Source: Chryseobacterium sp. T16E-39 (lineage in GTDB: Bacteria; Bacteroidota; Bacteroidia; Flavobacteriales; Weeksellaceae). From it: a stretch of DNA of 64,000 nucleotides. The stretch is taken from NCBI RefSeq assembly GCF_002216065.1, contig NZ_CP022282.1, positions 744,001 through 808,000 of the forward strand. The letters are read 5' to 3'. A program made the position numbers and the translations under genes. The notes under the pieces are model-generated. The model was given only the letters and a program-made list of their open reading frames with translations. It ran no database searches and was not told where the DNA came from. Shown here in pieces: positions 16,680-24,355 of the stretch (its first letter is position 1; each line of letters starts with the position of its first letter).

Positions 16680-18113
16680 TTATTGTTGATGACTCAGGAT
16701 TTCTCCAATTACTTTTATACTCTGCTCCAGGTGTTCTTCTGAGAGTGAACCATAACTTAACCTAAATCCATTGACAGTTGCATTAAAACTATAGTGCTCC
16801 GGATGAATTATATTAACTTTGTTAATTAATAATAAACCTGTTACTGTATCCCAATTCAATTTTACTTTAGGTACGATCCAAAAAGCCAATCCACCCTCAG
16901 GTAAAATAAAATCAGCCCAATCGTTCAAATGTTCCTTTAGAAGTTCATGAACAAAATCCCTTTTATTTCTGTAATGAATTGTTGCTTTTTTAATGTGCTT
17001 CTTAACAGCTCCTTCTTTTATCAATTGCAGAACCGCCTGTTCCATGATTACATCACCCTGGACATCAATGATTTTTCTCAAAGCTCCAATCTTATCGAGT
17101 AAAGAAAGGTTTTTAGTGGCCAGATAACCAATCCTTAAAGCAGGAGCAACTACTTTACTCATCGTTCCGATATACACATAATTTTGCAGTTCAGCGAAAC
17201 TGGAAAGGGGAAGTATAGGGCGATATCCAAAATGAAACTCATTATCATAATCATCTTCAATAATGGTAATGCCGTAAGTATTTGAAATTTCAATCAATTT
17301 TAACCTTCGGGCTAAACTTAAAGTAACGGTTGTAGGATACTGTCTATGAGGCGTTACATAGATTGCTTTTATCTTTTTATTTGTATCTAAAAGTTGAATA
17401 AGATTTTCGATAATAAGACCTTCATGATCCACAGATATTGGAAGCAATTGAGCTCCTGTATGTTCGATGGCTTTCCATGCCGGTTTATAACCAGGATTTT
17501 CAACCACTACATAATCGCCGGGTTTTAACAGGCTTTTTGCAGTCAGGAACATCGCCATCTGGCTTCCGCGAGTGATTGATATTTCATTTTCATTGGTATC
17601 CATTCCTCTTTGATGATTGAGCATCTGAGAAATAGCTTTTCGAAATTCGACATCTCCATGAACATCTGTATATCCCATCATTTGCCATTTGGCTTTGCGG
17701 TCAAATATTTGTCGGTAAGCTCTGGCTAATTGTGTGATGGGAGCAATTTTACTATCAGGATGACCATCATCAAAATTGATTAGAAATGGATCTGCTGAAT
17801 GACTATTTTTCTGCGCTTCTGATTGATTATTCTTTGATCTGATTTCTAATGGCGGTAATTTCTCTGAGACAAAAATACCCTTTCTTTCTTTAGAGATTAC
17901 CCATTCTTCATTAATCAAAACCTGATAAGCTTCGACTACCGTATTCCTGTTGATGCCTAACATTGAAGCAAGAATACGGCCTCCCGGAAGGGCATCTCCG
18001 GATTTTAATCTTCCGGATTGTATATCAGAAATAATGGTATCAGCAATTTGCAGATATACCGCTTTTGATAATTTTTTGTCGATTTTGAATTCTAATTTCC
18101 AAGGACGCAACAT
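16680..18113 (-). CDS. MocR-type regulator (GntR winged helix fused to aminotransferase fold)
   Basis: 477 residues. An N-terminal winged helix (SGDALPGGRILASMLGINRN) is joined to an aminotransferase domain with TPHRQYPT, DDYDNEFHF and the PLP Lys in IGTMSKVVAPALRIGY. It is a different subgroup from the 1790-3214 protein (PdxR/GabR-like). It is divergent from a cupin gene, with a dyad of TGGACTAG and CTAGTCCA in the gap. It probably controls the cupin gene and perhaps itself. Confidence 0.9.
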   Translation of the reverse strand: MLRPWKLEFKIDKKLSKAVYLQIADTIISDIQSGRLKSGDALPGGRILASMLGINRNTVVEAYQVLINEEWVISKERKGIFVSEKLPPLEIRSKNNQSEAQKNSHSADPFLINFDDGHPDSKIAPITQLARAYRQIFDRKAKWQMMGYTDVHGDVEFRKAISQMLNHQRGMDTNENEISITRGSQMAMFLTAKSLLKPGDYVVVENPGYKPAWKAIEHTGAQLLPISVDHEGLIIENLIQLLDTNKKIKAIYVTPHRQYPTTVTLSLARRLKLIEISNTYGITIIEDDYDNEFHFGYRPILPLSSFAELQNYVYIGTMSKVVAPALRIGYLATKNLSLLDKIGALRKIIDVQGDVIMEQAVLQLIKEGAVKKHIKKATIHYRNKRDFVHELLKEHLNDWADFILPEGGLAFWIVPKVKLNWDTVTGLLLINKVNIIHPEHYSFNATVNGFRLSYGSLSEEHLEQSIKVIGEILSHQQ

Positions 18114-18114
18114 C

Positions 18115-18175
18115 TGGACTAGCTATTTTTATTAAAACTGCATCAGTTAACTAGTCCAAATATAAAATAATTTTG
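18115..18175 (+). promoter_or_regulatory. MocR/cupin divergent control region
   Basis: TGGACTAG (18115-18122) and CTAGTCCA (18151-18158) form an exact 8-bp inverted repeat; ACTAG also recurs as a direct repeat 32 bp apart. A TAATTTTG -7 box is at 18168-18175, 39 bp before the cupin ATG, without an evident -33 TTTG. The left arm touches the MocR start codon, so binding could also repress MocR. Confidence 0.45.
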
Positions 18176-18214
18176 TCATGCAATAAAGCAAAAAACATTT
18201 AAATTTTTACAATC

Positions 18215-18670
18215 ATGGACAATGAAAAATTCAGTTCAAAAGACTTTCACAAAACTTTTGCAAGACCCGAGTACCAAAAGCCAAGTCATCTAATTCATAA
18301 AAATGTAGAAAGGGCAGGTGAGCATAATCAATTTTCAACGGAAAGAAAGCATCCGGTATTCTTTGTTGATTTACCCAGTAAAAATGTGAGTATGACTATT
18401 GGAGGTTTATTACCTGGACAACAAACCAACAAACACCGTCATACCTATGAAACCGTATTGTATGTAATAGAAGGGAAAGGATGGACGGAAATAGAAGGTG
18501 AAAAAGTAGAATGGCAGGCAGGTGATGCTGTTTATATTCCTTCCTGGGGATGGCATAAACATCAAAACTTAAGCGACACAGAGCCTGCAAAATACATTGC
18601 TTGTGAAAATGCACCGCAATTACAAAATTTGGGAGTAGCATTAAGAGAAGAAGAGGGTAGAGATTCGTAA
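18215..18670 (+). CDS. Cupin-domain protein
   Basis: 151 residues with one cupin fold. The metal-binding motif 1 is GGLLPGQQTNKHRHTYETVL and motif 2 is AGDAVYIPSWGWHKHQN. The His residues needed for a metal centre are present. Such proteins may be dioxygenases or binding proteins; the substrate is unknown. It is divergent from a MocR regulator and is followed by a long repeat region, so it is probably monocistronic. Confidence 0.85.
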   Translation: MDNEKFSSKDFHKTFARPEYQKPSHLIHKNVERAGEHNQFSTERKHPVFFVDLPSKNVSMTIGGLLPGQQTNKHRHTYETVLYVIEGKGWTEIEGEKVEWQAGDAVYIPSWGWHKHQNLSDTEPAKYIACENAPQLQNLGVALREEEGRDS

Positions 18671-18675
18671 AATAT

Positions 18676-19107
18676 CGTCAGTTCGAGTGAAATTATTTGG
18701 AATGAAATGGAAAATAATTTTGTATCGAGAACGTGTGTTCAAAACTTCTCGATACGACTTTCTTCAAAAGTCTACTCGAAGTGACGGATACACAATGATA
18801 AGTCACTTTGCAACTAATAGTCGTCAGTTCGAGTGGAATTATTTGGAATGAAGTGGAAAATAATTTTGTATCGAGAACTTGTGTTCAAAACTTCTCGATA
18901 CGACTTTCTTCAAAAGTCTACTCGAAGTGACGGATACACAATGATAAGCCACTTTGCAATTAACCCCCGTCAGTTCGAGTGGAATTATTTGGAATGAAAT
19001 GGAAAATAATTTTGTATCGAGAACTTGTGTTCAAAACTTCTCGATACGACTTTCTTCAAAAGCCTACTCGAAGTGACGGATACACAATGATAAGCCGGTT
19101 TGTGCTT
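18676..19107. repeat. Three tandem 146-bp hairpin-forming units
   Basis: Units start at 18676, 18822 and 18968 with near-identical sequence; the third is cut short. Each unit is a long imperfect palindrome. CGTCAGTTCGAGT pairs with ACTCGAAGTGACG about 100 bp later, and inside it TATCGAGAA pairs with TTCTCGATA. No coding potential. It resembles mobile REP or MITE-type elements rather than a CRISPR: no unique spacers are present. This fills the 492-bp gap between the cupin and DapA-like genes. Confidence 0.9.
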
Positions 19108-19162
19108 AATACTTTAAAAAAGCGATTGATCAAATCGTATTATAATTAAAAAAAGAAAACAC

Positions 19163-20047
19163 ATGAAAAATGTACCATTTAAAGGGATCATTGCTTATCC
19201 CATAACCCCTTTTGATCAAAATGAAAAAGTAAATATCCCTCTTTTCAAGAAATTGGTCGAGAGACTGGTTGCATCGGGAAGTCATGGTATTGCTCCTTTA
19301 GGAAGTACAGGAGTCTTACCCTATTTGTCCGACGAAGAGAAAGAAGAGGTTATTGAATCAACGATAAAGCAGATCAACGGAAGAATTCCAACACTTGTTG
19401 GGGTTTCTAATTTAACCACAGAAAAAACAGTACACCACGCAAAATTTGCCGAAAATGCTGGTGCAGACGCTGTCATGATCATACCGATGAGCTACTGGAA
19501 ATTGACAGATGATGAAATCGTCACACATTACGATACCGTAGCTAGTAAAATATCCATCCCGATTATGGCTTATAATAATCCTGCAACAGGAGGGATAGAT
19601 ATGTCTCCGACATTATTGAAAAGGTTATTGGAAATACCTAATGTTACCATGATCAAAGAAAGTACAGGAGATGTTCAGAGGATGCATTATCTGAGAAAAG
19701 AGCTGGGGGAAGATGTTGCTTTTTACAATGGATCTAATCCTCTGGCACTCGCTGCATTTACTGCCGGAGCAAAAGGATGGTGTACTGCGGCACCTAATTT
19801 AATTCCTGAGCTGAACATCAGTTTATACAAAGCCATTGAAAATAACCAACTGAAAGAAGCTCAGGATATTTTTTACAAACAGGTAGAATTATTGAAATTC
19901 ATTGTCGCTAAAGGGCTGCCAAGAACCGTTAAAGCCGGTTTAAATATTCTTGGTGAGGATGGCGGAAATTTAAGAAGTCCTCTAAAACCTTTGCAACAAA
20001 GTGATATTGAAGAATTAAAAACAATTATTAATCATCTTAAAAATTAA
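19163..20047 (+). CDS. DapA/NanA-family class I aldolase (dihydrodipicolinate synthase-like)
   Basis: A 294-residue TIM-barrel lyase. The Schiff-base Lys lies in VTMIKESTGD (about 164) and the catalytic Tyr in IMAYNNPATGG (about 136). The substrate-binding GTTGE loop is altered to GSTGV. This argues against true dihydrodipicolinate synthase and for another keto-acid aldolase or dehydratase. A small thioredoxin-like gene follows after 4 bp. The physiological substrate is unknown. Confidence 0.85.
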   Translation: MKNVPFKGIIAYPITPFDQNEKVNIPLFKKLVERLVASGSHGIAPLGSTGVLPYLSDEEKEEVIESTIKQINGRIPTLVGVSNLTTEKTVHHAKFAENAGADAVMIIPMSYWKLTDDEIVTHYDTVASKISIPIMAYNNPATGGIDMSPTLLKRLLEIPNVTMIKESTGDVQRMHYLRKELGEDVAFYNGSNPLALAAFTAGAKGWCTAAPNLIPELNISLYKAIENNQLKEAQDIFYKQVELLKFIVAKGLPRTVKAGLNILGEDGGNLRSPLKPLQQSDIEELKTIINHLKN

Positions 20048-20051
20048 TCTA

Positions 20052-20285
20052 ATGAAAAAGTCCGTTTTTTATCATGCAGGATGTCCTGTATGCATCAGTG
20101 CAGAGCACGATATTATTAATCTTATCGGAGCTGAAAATGTAGAAATAATTCATCTCGGTGAAGATAAAAGTAAAATTGCGGCTGCTGAAAAGGCAGGAGT
20201 TCAATCGGTTCCTGCTTTACTAACACCTAATGGAAATGTATTACACATTAATTTTGGAGCGTCTCTGGAAGATGTGAAAAATTAA
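20052..20285 (+). CDS. Small thioredoxin/glutaredoxin-like protein
   Basis: 77 residues with a CPVC motif at the N-terminus (YHAGCPVCISAEHD) and the cis-Pro element VQSVPALL. It is a minimal thioredoxin fold without a signal peptide. It is translated right after the DapA-like gene, so the two are co-expressed; a functional link is not obvious. Confidence 0.8.
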   Translation: MKKSVFYHAGCPVCISAEHDIINLIGAENVEIIHLGEDKSKIAAAEKAGVQSVPALLTPNGNVLHINFGASLEDVKN

Positions 20286-20297
20286 TTTAGGTTTTCA

Positions 20298-20450
20298 TTA
20301 TCAATAGAGCCGGGTTTCAACCCGGCTTACTGTAATATAAAAATCCCTTGGCTTTAGCCGAAACTTATTTCATTTTTAGTTTTTGGCTAAAGCCATTTGG
20401 AAGGGATATTGATTAGAAAACGGGCTAAAGCCCGTTCCTATTGATATAAT
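20298..20450. repeat. 153-bp interspersed hairpin repeat, copy 1
   Basis: Contains three nested dyads: GCCGGGTT/AACCCGGC, TGGCTTTAGCC/GGCTAAAGCCA and GGGCTAAAGCCC. It is bounded by TATCAATAG and CTATTGATA, which are inverted copies of each other. A second copy lies at 20701-20853. The structure is REP or small MITE-like. Confidence 0.9.
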
Positions 20451-20700
20451 CATCGGATGTCTAAATTTGCCATGACAAATTCAATTTTTAATCATTAAAT
20501 AAATCAAAAAACACAAAAGCCTGTTTCTCGCAGATTTTGCAGATGACGCAGATTTTATTTTGTATAAGCTGGAAAATGAGTGTATAATTCTGATGTTACA
20601 GATTTAACCATAGAGTTTATCATTTCATTCTAATTTTTTAAGGTGTATTGAGATTCCTACCGGAATGACAAATACTATAAACCTATATTTCTACTTTCCA
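20451..20700. other. Non-coding spacer with degenerate repeat fragments
   Basis: No gene is seen. It holds a CGCAGATTTTGCAGATGACG-type phrase, also seen at 28989-29110, and a degenerate half of the GATTCCTACGGAATGACAA element found intact at 29289. Confidence 0.6.
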
Positions 20701-20853
20701 TTATCAATAGAGCCCGGTTTTAACCCGGCTTACTGTAATACAAAAATTCCTTGGCTTTAGCCGAAACTTGTTTCATTTTTAGCTTTTGGCTAAAGCCATT
20801 TGGAAGGGATATTAATTAGAAAACGGGCTAAAGCCCGTTTCTATTGATATAAT
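20701..20853. repeat. 153-bp interspersed hairpin repeat, copy 2
   Basis: Same length, orientation and internal dyads as 20298-20450, with scattered substitutions, such as AGCCCGG for AGCCGGG. Direct-repeat placement 403 bp apart suggests two insertions or a local duplication. Confidence 0.9.
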
Positions 20854-20924
20854 AATCTGATCTGTAATTTACCACGATCAATTCAAATCTTTAAATCAAT
20901 TCAATTTTTAAATTTTTAAATCTT

Positions 20925-21431
20925 TCAAACACTCGCATTTCCCTCTACACCATCACTGTTATTAGTTTTGATTCCGGTAACTGCGGAAGCTACAAAGCTT
21001 AACAGGCTAATGAGCTTTCCTGCTTTGGTATCCCAATAATAGGTTTCTTTCGGTTCTACGCGGATAATCGTTACATTCGGGTCATTTTTACCATCAAACC
21101 ATGCTTTTGCCATTGCTGACCATTTTTCTTCTATCGTTGCTTTATCTTTGTAAACAGATGCTTCACCATATACGGAAAGATATTGGGAATCTCCGTTATT
21201 CATAAAGAAAAGCTGAACCCTGCGATCCTCTTTAATTTCAAAGTTTTTGTTGCTGGTTTCACTGCTGATGAACCATAAATTTCCGCTGTCATCCGTTTCC
21301 TGTAAAGTCATAGGACGGGAATTCACCGGAACCGTTTCCAGTTCGGTACAAAACATACATATCCTTGCTTTCGTTGAAAGTTCCTGAATCTTTTTGATTG
21401 CCTCTGTGTGGTTGAGATTTTGTGTTGACAT
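20925..21431 (-). CDS. Pyridoxamine 5'-phosphate oxidase-family (general stress) flavoprotein
   Basis: 168 residues of the split-barrel FMN-binding fold. Features are CMFCTELETVPVNSRPMTLQ, DDSGNLWFISSETSNKN and the C-terminal YYWDTKAGKLISLLSF. This is the GSP26-like PNPOx group rather than true PdxH. Members bind FMN or F420, often in stress responses. It is monocistronic, with the repeat region at its 3' side. Confidence 0.85.
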   Translation of the reverse strand: MSTQNLNHTEAIKKIQELSTKARICMFCTELETVPVNSRPMTLQETDDSGNLWFISSETSNKNFEIKEDRRVQLFFMNNGDSQYLSVYGEASVYKDKATIEEKWSAMAKAWFDGKNDPNVTIIRVEPKETYYWDTKAGKLISLLSFVASAVTGIKTNNSDGVEGNASV

Positions 21432-21701
21432 GATATAATATTTTAAGTGATTGATTGAGAATGTAGAATAAAATTAATTATCTGTAAGGTATCCTTCAAA
21501 AACCTGACCAAGCTAAGCCATTCTTCCAATATTCAATTTATTAAAAATCATTATTTTATAGTCTTGTTTCCAATATGCGAAGGGCTGTTTATTGATAAAA
21601 ATGCAGGAAAAAAATGAAGGTATTTCCCGTTTATGAATAATTATTTTTGTTACTTTTATGCGTTCAACAAGTATACAATTCTCTGAAATATAATTTGCCT
21701 G

Positions 21702-22940
21702 ATGGAAAACTATGCTGTCATTTTAGTGATTATGGCCTTAATGATCGGAGTTTCCGGTTTAGCAGGTAAGATTAAAATCCCGGTACCAATGCTGCTGTTA
21801 ATTGTGGGTGTTATGATTGGTTTTGTTCCCGCGATGCCTGAAATTGAGCTCAACCCGGAAATTATCATGTTGCTTTTTCTACCTCCTTTATTGTATGACG
21901 CGGCTTTTAATATTTCATTTCAACAGTTTAAAACCAATCTCAATACAATAGGTACTTTAGCAATAGGGTTGGTATTCTTAACAACAATAGGGATTGCTGT
22001 TATTGCCCATTATTTAATTCCCGGTATGACGTGGCCATTAGCTTTTGTTTTAGGAGCTATTCTTTCTGCAACTGATGCAGTAGCGGCATTAGGGGTAACC
22101 AAAGGATTGGGCTTATCTCATAAAACAATGACCATACTGGAGGGAGAGAGTCTTATTAATGATGCTTCCGCATTGGTAGCTTATCGCTTTGCAGTCGCTG
22201 CTGTGACAGGTATTGCTTTTGTAACCTGGAAAGCTTCTATTGAGTTTTTATGTGTCTTGGGAGGTGGCTTTCTTGTAGGCTGGGTTATTTTCACTGCATT
22301 ACGGCTTACTATAGGCTTTTTCCGTAAGGATGCAATGGTTGTCAATAGCTTAATTCTTTTAATGCCTTTTGTCACCTACCTTATTGCGGAACACTTCAAA
22401 GTATCCGGAGTTATTGCGGTAGTTTGCTTAGGCTTAGGAATGTCTAAACTGAGCAGAACCAAATTTCCTGATCATGTCAAGGAGCAATCCCGGAATTTCT
22501 GGGATATCATTATTTTTCTTCTAAATGGGCTGATTTTTTTATTGATTGGTCTGGAGTTTCCAATTATTTTAAAGAAAATGCCTCAGTTTCAGGTGTGGAC
22601 GTATGCAGGTTATGCAGGAATCATCGTTCTGGTGACCTTGTTGATCAGGATGGCAAGGGTCTATTTGCAACAATTTAATCTTCAAAAAGCCTTTCAAGGT
22701 AAAAGGAGAATCAGCGAAGATGCCTTGTTTGACTCTAAAACAAGTTTTATCATTACCTGGTCCGGAATGCGGGGGATTGTTTCCTTAGCGATTGCATTAG
22801 GTCTACCAACTCATATTAATGGAGGAGAAGCTTTTCCCATGCGTAATGAAATTATCTTTCTGTCTGTAGTTGTAGTATTGATTTCATTGTTGGGGCAAGG
22901 CCTTACTTTGCCTTGGATCGTAAAGAAATTTAAGTTATAA
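21702..22940 (+). CDS. CPA1-family Na+/H+ antiporter (NhaP-like)
   Basis: A 412-residue protein with about 12 membrane segments. The ion-binding region is EGESLINDASALVAY, with the conserved Asn-Asp pair, preceded by SATDAVAALGVTKGLG and followed by SGMRGIVSLAIALGLP. There is no long cytoplasmic C-terminal domain, so it is the short form. It exchanges cytoplasmic Na+ for H+ at the inner membrane. A TAATTTG-like box ends 5 bp before the ATG. Confidence 0.9.
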   Translation: MENYAVILVIMALMIGVSGLAGKIKIPVPMLLLIVGVMIGFVPAMPEIELNPEIIMLLFLPPLLYDAAFNISFQQFKTNLNTIGTLAIGLVFLTTIGIAVIAHYLIPGMTWPLAFVLGAILSATDAVAALGVTKGLGLSHKTMTILEGESLINDASALVAYRFAVAAVTGIAFVTWKASIEFLCVLGGGFLVGWVIFTALRLTIGFFRKDAMVVNSLILLMPFVTYLIAEHFKVSGVIAVVCLGLGMSKLSRTKFPDHVKEQSRNFWDIIIFLLNGLIFLLIGLEFPIILKKMPQFQVWTYAGYAGIIVLVTLLIRMARVYLQQFNLQKAFQGKRRISEDALFDSKTSFIITWSGMRGIVSLAIALGLPTHINGGEAFPMRNEIIFLSVVVVLISLLGQGLTLPWIVKKFKL

Positions 22941-22945
22941 AACAA

Positions 22946-24103
22946 TTAAGCACTTCCCCTGTACAAATTTTCAAATCTCTCTTCTTTGTTTTCCTGGGTA
23001 AGACTTTTATAATAAGCTGAAGGTGTTTGGCCAATGATTTCTTTAAAATAACGATTAAAAGAAGATTTTGATTTAAATCCTGCTTCGTATGCAAAGGATA
23101 AAAAATTAATATTCTCATTTTTCTCGATAGCTTTTTCTACGATATTTTTAAAATAATCAATCCTGTATTCATTGATATAACGATAAAAGGGTTTGTTTTT
23201 ATACCCATTCAGCATTTCGCTGATCTGATACTTATTGATCTCCGTTTTATGAGCCAGTTCATCAAGATTTAAATCACAATTTCTGAATAATTCCTGTCTT
23301 TTCATCGAAGAATCCATTTTATGCCACAACTCATTGAATTTCAATTCATAATCAATTGTATTTAAAACAGTATTAGTTTGATGTACAGAAATTTTCACTC
23401 TATTATCGGAGTGGATCTCTTGAACATTCATCATTTCAGTTTTGAGACTTTTTCTTATGATTAAAAGACAAATCATTAACAATAAAAAGTAAGCGATGCA
23501 TCGTATCGAAATATTAATAATATGGGCATCTTCCGGTCTGATATAGAGCAGGGTTTTAGAAATAATCACCCCGGATTCCATCAATAAAAGGCAGTACGAG
23601 ATCCTCGTAATAATATCATATTCAATACTGTCAAGGGTTTTAGATTTGCTTTTTCTTGCAATAAGAATGCTTTTTACAGGATAATACAAATTCACCATAA
23701 AAATTAGATCCAGACTGAAATCATTGTAAAGATCCAATAAATTCTGATCAACATGATTGAGAATAACAAAAACACACGAAATGGTAAAATAAGCGATCAT
23801 CAGCAAAAAGAGAGGTATAAAAATATACCACTTACTGGCGATGGAAAATCCTTTTTTTGTTTTGCTTAACATATATAAATAAACCAAAGGACCATAACAC
23901 ACACCAATAAACGTATTCATCTGCTGTCTGATACTTTCATCGGGAATAAAATTGAAGATCACAAATTTTATGATCAAATGAACCGCAATGGCTGAAAGCA
24001 GAAAAATAAACAGATAATTCGAAGGTGATTTCCTTTCTTTAAACTGTAAAAGCCAAAGTGCTACAAGTGCCTGAAAGGCTCCAATAATGATAATGTATTG
24101 CAT
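22946..24103 (-). CDS. AraC-family regulator with membrane N-terminal domain
   Basis: 385 residues. The first 215 form about seven hydrophobic helices (IIIIGAFQALVALWLLQFK onward), followed by a linker and a C-terminal AraC HTH domain (about 275-375) ending GFKSKSSFNRYFKEIIGQTP. It is a membrane-bound one-component regulator. It is divergent from a TonB-dependent receptor and secreted phosphatase, the likely targets. Its stop lies 5 bp from the antiporter stop. Confidence 0.88.
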   Translation of the reverse strand: MQYIIIIGAFQALVALWLLQFKERKSPSNYLFIFLLSAIAVHLIIKFVIFNFIPDESIRQQMNTFIGVCYGPLVYLYMLSKTKKGFSIASKWYIFIPLFLLMIAYFTISCVFVILNHVDQNLLDLYNDFSLDLIFMVNLYYPVKSILIARKSKSKTLDSIEYDIITRISYCLLLMESGVIISKTLLYIRPEDAHIINISIRCIAYFLLLMICLLIIRKSLKTEMMNVQEIHSDNRVKISVHQTNTVLNTIDYELKFNELWHKMDSSMKRQELFRNCDLNLDELAHKTEINKYQISEMLNGYKNKPFYRYINEYRIDYFKNIVEKAIEKNENINFLSFAYEAGFKSKSSFNRYFKEIIGQTPSAYYKSLTQENKEERFENLYRGSA

Positions 24104-24355
24104 TCCTTAGGTTTTTTACAAAAATAAATACAAAAAGAAGACTTATTCATTGTGGAGTTATTATATATCTATTACAATTTTTGCATGCTTATTAATATAC
24201 GGTTCATAAATAAATAACAATTAGTTAAATCAATGTAATCAACTGTTAATCAGACAGTGTAGAGTATCAATCCAACGAGTGATACGTTTGTGATGATGAT
24301 TTTTTTTGAAGGACGATAAAGAATAACAATCTGTCCAATTTTGTCAAAAAAAACG

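Noticed and set aside
18676..19107. Possible CRISPR array
   Set aside because: Units are 146 bp, contiguous and palindromic, without unique spacers or cas genes.
24264..24285. GTATCA/TGATAC dyad upstream of the TonB receptor as an operator
   Set aside because: The arms are only 6 bp and no second site or promoter geometry supports it.
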